Assembly (NCBI GenBank): GCA_949511925.1
Contig: CATEYX010000055.1
Span: 1-63,547, forward strand
Direction: 5' to 3'
DNA length: 63,547 nt
Source of the DNA: Cryomorphaceae bacterium
GTDB taxonomy: Bacteria; Bacteroidota; Bacteroidia; Flavobacteriales; BACL11
Positions 63,246 to 63,547 of this stretch are shown piece after piece. The first letter of the stretch is position 1; each line of letters opens with the position of its first letter. Under the pieces are notes generated by a model that saw only the letters and a program-made list of their open reading frames with translations, was not told the origin of the DNA and did not search any database. Made by a program: the position numbers and the translations under genes.

Positions 63246-63547
63246 ATGGTTAAGGAAGAAGGGAAATTCAAATGGCTTGAAGAAGGTGACGGAGGGAAAC
63301 CTATTATACTATTACATGGTTTAATGGGTGGGGTTGAGAACTTTGGTGAGATGGTTGATTTTATCTCTGAAGAATACAAAGTTTACGGTTTGGACCTAAA
63401 ACTTTTTGAAGGAAGTATCCTTAAAGTTTCTGTAAAATCCTTAAGCGATTACTTATACGAATTTATGAATCACCTTGGACTTTCATCAGCAATATTGCTT
63501 GGGAATTCAATGGGAGGACATATTGCTCTTATCTTTTCAAAAGAATA
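63246..63547 (+). CDS. Alpha/beta hydrolase, N-terminal part (runs off the right edge)
   Basis: Open from the ATG at 63246 to the edge (100 codons). It starts MVKEEGKFKWLEEGDGGKP, then the oxyanion-hole motif LLHGLMGG and the nucleophile elbow GNSMGGHIAL with Ser as the predicted nucleophile. No signal peptide. The catalytic Asp and His would lie beyond the edge. Substrate cannot be inferred; similar esterase-like genes often border the dcw cluster in Bacteroidetes. Confidence 0.82.
   Translation, partial: MVKEEGKFKWLEEGDGGKPIILLHGLMGGVENFGEMVDFISEEYKVYGLDLKLFEGSILKVSVKSLSDYLYEFMNHLGLSSAILLGNSMGGHIALIFSKE

Overview
The window is a 63.5 kb piece of an AT-rich chromosome from a marine-type Bacteroidetes, most likely Flavobacteriia. 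It carries a type IX secretion system (T9SS) and gliding core (porP-gldKLMN), a SprB-repeat giant adhesin with a T9SS sorting domain, TAnnTTTG promoter elements, an FtsI with a PASTA domain, and a dcw cluster without murF and ddl. All identifications come from reading motifs and gene order; no database search was possible.

Layout. (1) 1-10032, surface proteins: the start of a secreted, Cys-repeat protein runs off the left edge (minus strand). A divergent 2306-residue SprB-repeat adhesin follows, then a TPR protein with a SPOR-like C terminus. (2) 10029-29882, one long minus-strand surface-polysaccharide locus of 18 genes. It holds two initiating phosphoglycosyltransferases, two flippases, two O-antigen polymerase/ligase-type proteins, Wzz, Ugd, a PglF/PglE/PglC-like amino-sugar module, and a teichoic-acid-like set: a fused GpsA-TagD enzyme predicted to make CDP-glycerol, a TagB/TagF-like glycerophosphotransferase and a TagA/WecG glycosyltransferase. 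(3) 30082-35705, the T9SS/gliding operon porP/sprF-gldK-gldL-gldM-gldN. (4) 35847-39343, an arginase-fold protein with a degenerate metal site, coupled to topA. (5) 39506-43598, miaB, a sigma-54 activator, lptE, a TPR protein and secG in one tight operon. (6) 43757-45676, groES-groEL behind a convincing sigma-54 -24/-12 promoter. (7) 45733-47852, a tandem family of four small exported or membrane proteins, three with a CxCxxC motif, and one broken gene. (8) 47991-63073, the complete dcw division and wall cluster (mraZ to ftsZ) with MraZ boxes upstream. (9) 63246 to the end, the start of an alpha/beta hydrolase.

How the parts connect. PorP-GldKLMN forms the secretion/motility motor that would export proteins carrying the sorting domain seen on the SprB-like adhesin. 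The neighbouring polysaccharide locus could make the surface polymer in which such proteins are anchored or move. The points most worth following are the predicted glycerol-phosphate polymer in a Gram-negative, the possible sigma-54 plus CTGnCA-operator circuit linking groESL with the activator operon, and the shuffled CxCxxC small-protein family.
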